Positions 5,720-5,928 of a DNA stretch of 5,928 nucleotides are shown here, piece by piece. The notes below the pieces were generated by a model. It saw only the letters and a program-made list of their open reading frames with translations, was not told where the DNA came from and made no database searches. Made by a program: the position numbers and the translations under genes. Source of the DNA: Clostridiales bacterium (GTDB lineage Bacteria; Bacillota; Clostridia; Christensenellales; Borkfalkiaceae); NCBI GenBank assembly GCA_021635425.1, contig JAJWOJ010000139.1:1-5928 (forward strand). The letters are read 5' to 3'. Within the stretch, counting starts at the first letter, position 1; each line of letters starts with the position of its first letter.

Positions 5720-5847
5720 GCATCAGATGGGGATTAAAATAAAGTCGTCAGTTCAAGTCCTGTTTTTGAAAAAAAGGTCAAAATGCAGCTCCTGAATTCA
5801 AAGATTTCGCTCCATCCAAAAAACACAATATATAGATAACAAAAAAA
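5720..5847. other. Non-coding stretch with a tRNA T-loop-like scrap
   Basis: No gene is supported here. GTTCAAGTCC at 5751-5760 is close to the T-loop consensus of tRNAs (GTTCAAATCC), but the flanks pair over only 3 bp (CAG/CTG). There is no anticodon arm, D arm or acceptor stem around it. It could be the worn 3' end of a tRNA left by an integration event, or chance. The rest is A-rich sequence leading into the terminator. Confidence 0.25.
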
Positions 5848-5875
5848 CACAAGACCATTACATCTTGTGCTTTTT
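5841..5875. terminator. Bidirectional intrinsic terminator
   Basis: CACAAGA (5848-5854) pairs with TCTTGTG (5863-5869) around an 8-nt loop. On the plus strand it is followed by C and five T (5871-5875). On the minus strand the seven A at 5841-5847 give a run of seven U. It could end transcription of the small gene about 130 nt upstream, and also of a minus-strand unit entering from beyond 5928. Confidence 0.65.
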
Positions 5876-5879
5876 CTGT

Positions 5880-5903
5880 TTTGTAGCTTTTTCGTACTAC
5901 AAA
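5880..5903. repeat. Inverted repeat TTTGTAG-N10-CTACAAA
   Basis: Perfect 7-bp arms (5880-5886 and 5897-5903) with a 10-nt loop, 10 bp after the terminator stem. No T-run follows on the plus strand. On the minus strand AAAA continues after the stem, so it is not a terminator in that direction either. Its role is unknown and it may belong to a structure that continues outside the window. Confidence 0.35.
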
Positions 5904-5928
5904 GATGGCTTTCTAATAACATATACTG

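Noticed and set aside
5720..5775. Complete tRNA gene
   Set aside because: Only a T-loop-like decamer is present. The flanking T stem pairs 3 bp at best, and no anticodon, D or acceptor stem can be drawn.
5734..5922. 62-codon minus-strand frame at the right end
   Set aside because: It runs through the bidirectional terminator and the hairpin, has no ribosome site, and contains a GLELTT string typical of false frames read across tRNA-like sequence.
1..5928. CRISPR array, toxin-antitoxin pair, retron or other defence system
   Set aside because: I saw no regularly spaced repeats beyond two copies, no Cas, reverse transcriptase or nuclease motifs, and no two-gene overlap of toxin-antitoxin type.

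Overview
The window reads as a piece of a low-to-moderate GC Bacillota genome, most likely an uncultured gut-type Clostridia. The grounds are a GGAGG ribosome site, TTGACA/TATAAT-type promoters, a Gram-positive-style signal peptide, a cytoplasmic rhamnosidase and Clostridia-style mobile-element debris. The taxonomic guess is inference.

Layout. Bases 1-1331 (minus) are the first 443 codons of a secreted protein with two tandem, diverged ~150-residue domains; its 3' end lies outside the window. Bases 1332-1582 are a divergent regulatory region. It holds a minus-strand promoter covered by a direct repeat, a structured 5' leader (10-bp hairpin plus 14-bp palindrome), and a consensus plus-strand promoter so close to the next start codon that the mRNA should be leaderless. 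Bases 1583-2398 (plus) encode a cupin-type AraC regulator. Convergent to it, 2416-5055 (minus) encode a complete cytoplasmic GH78 alpha-L-rhamnosidase with its own promoter just upstream. Bases 5056-5566 contain no convincing intact gene. They hold short same-strand coding remnants that resemble a serine recombinase, the tail of a Gfo/Idh/MocA oxidoreductase and possibly a DUF3848-like protein. A small unrecognised plus-strand gene (5567-5719) with its own promoter follows. The last 209 bases have a tRNA T-loop-like scrap, a bidirectional terminator and another hairpin.

How the genes may work together (inference). The rhamnosidase would release L-rhamnose from imported rhamnosides, the regulator would sense a sugar, and the secreted repeat protein may bind glycan or cell surface. 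The most useful new observation is that the two minus-strand promoters, 3.6 kb apart, share GTATAT-N20-GGTATAATT at identical spacing and both have poor -35 boxes. This suggests co-activation, perhaps by the AraC protein encoded between them.
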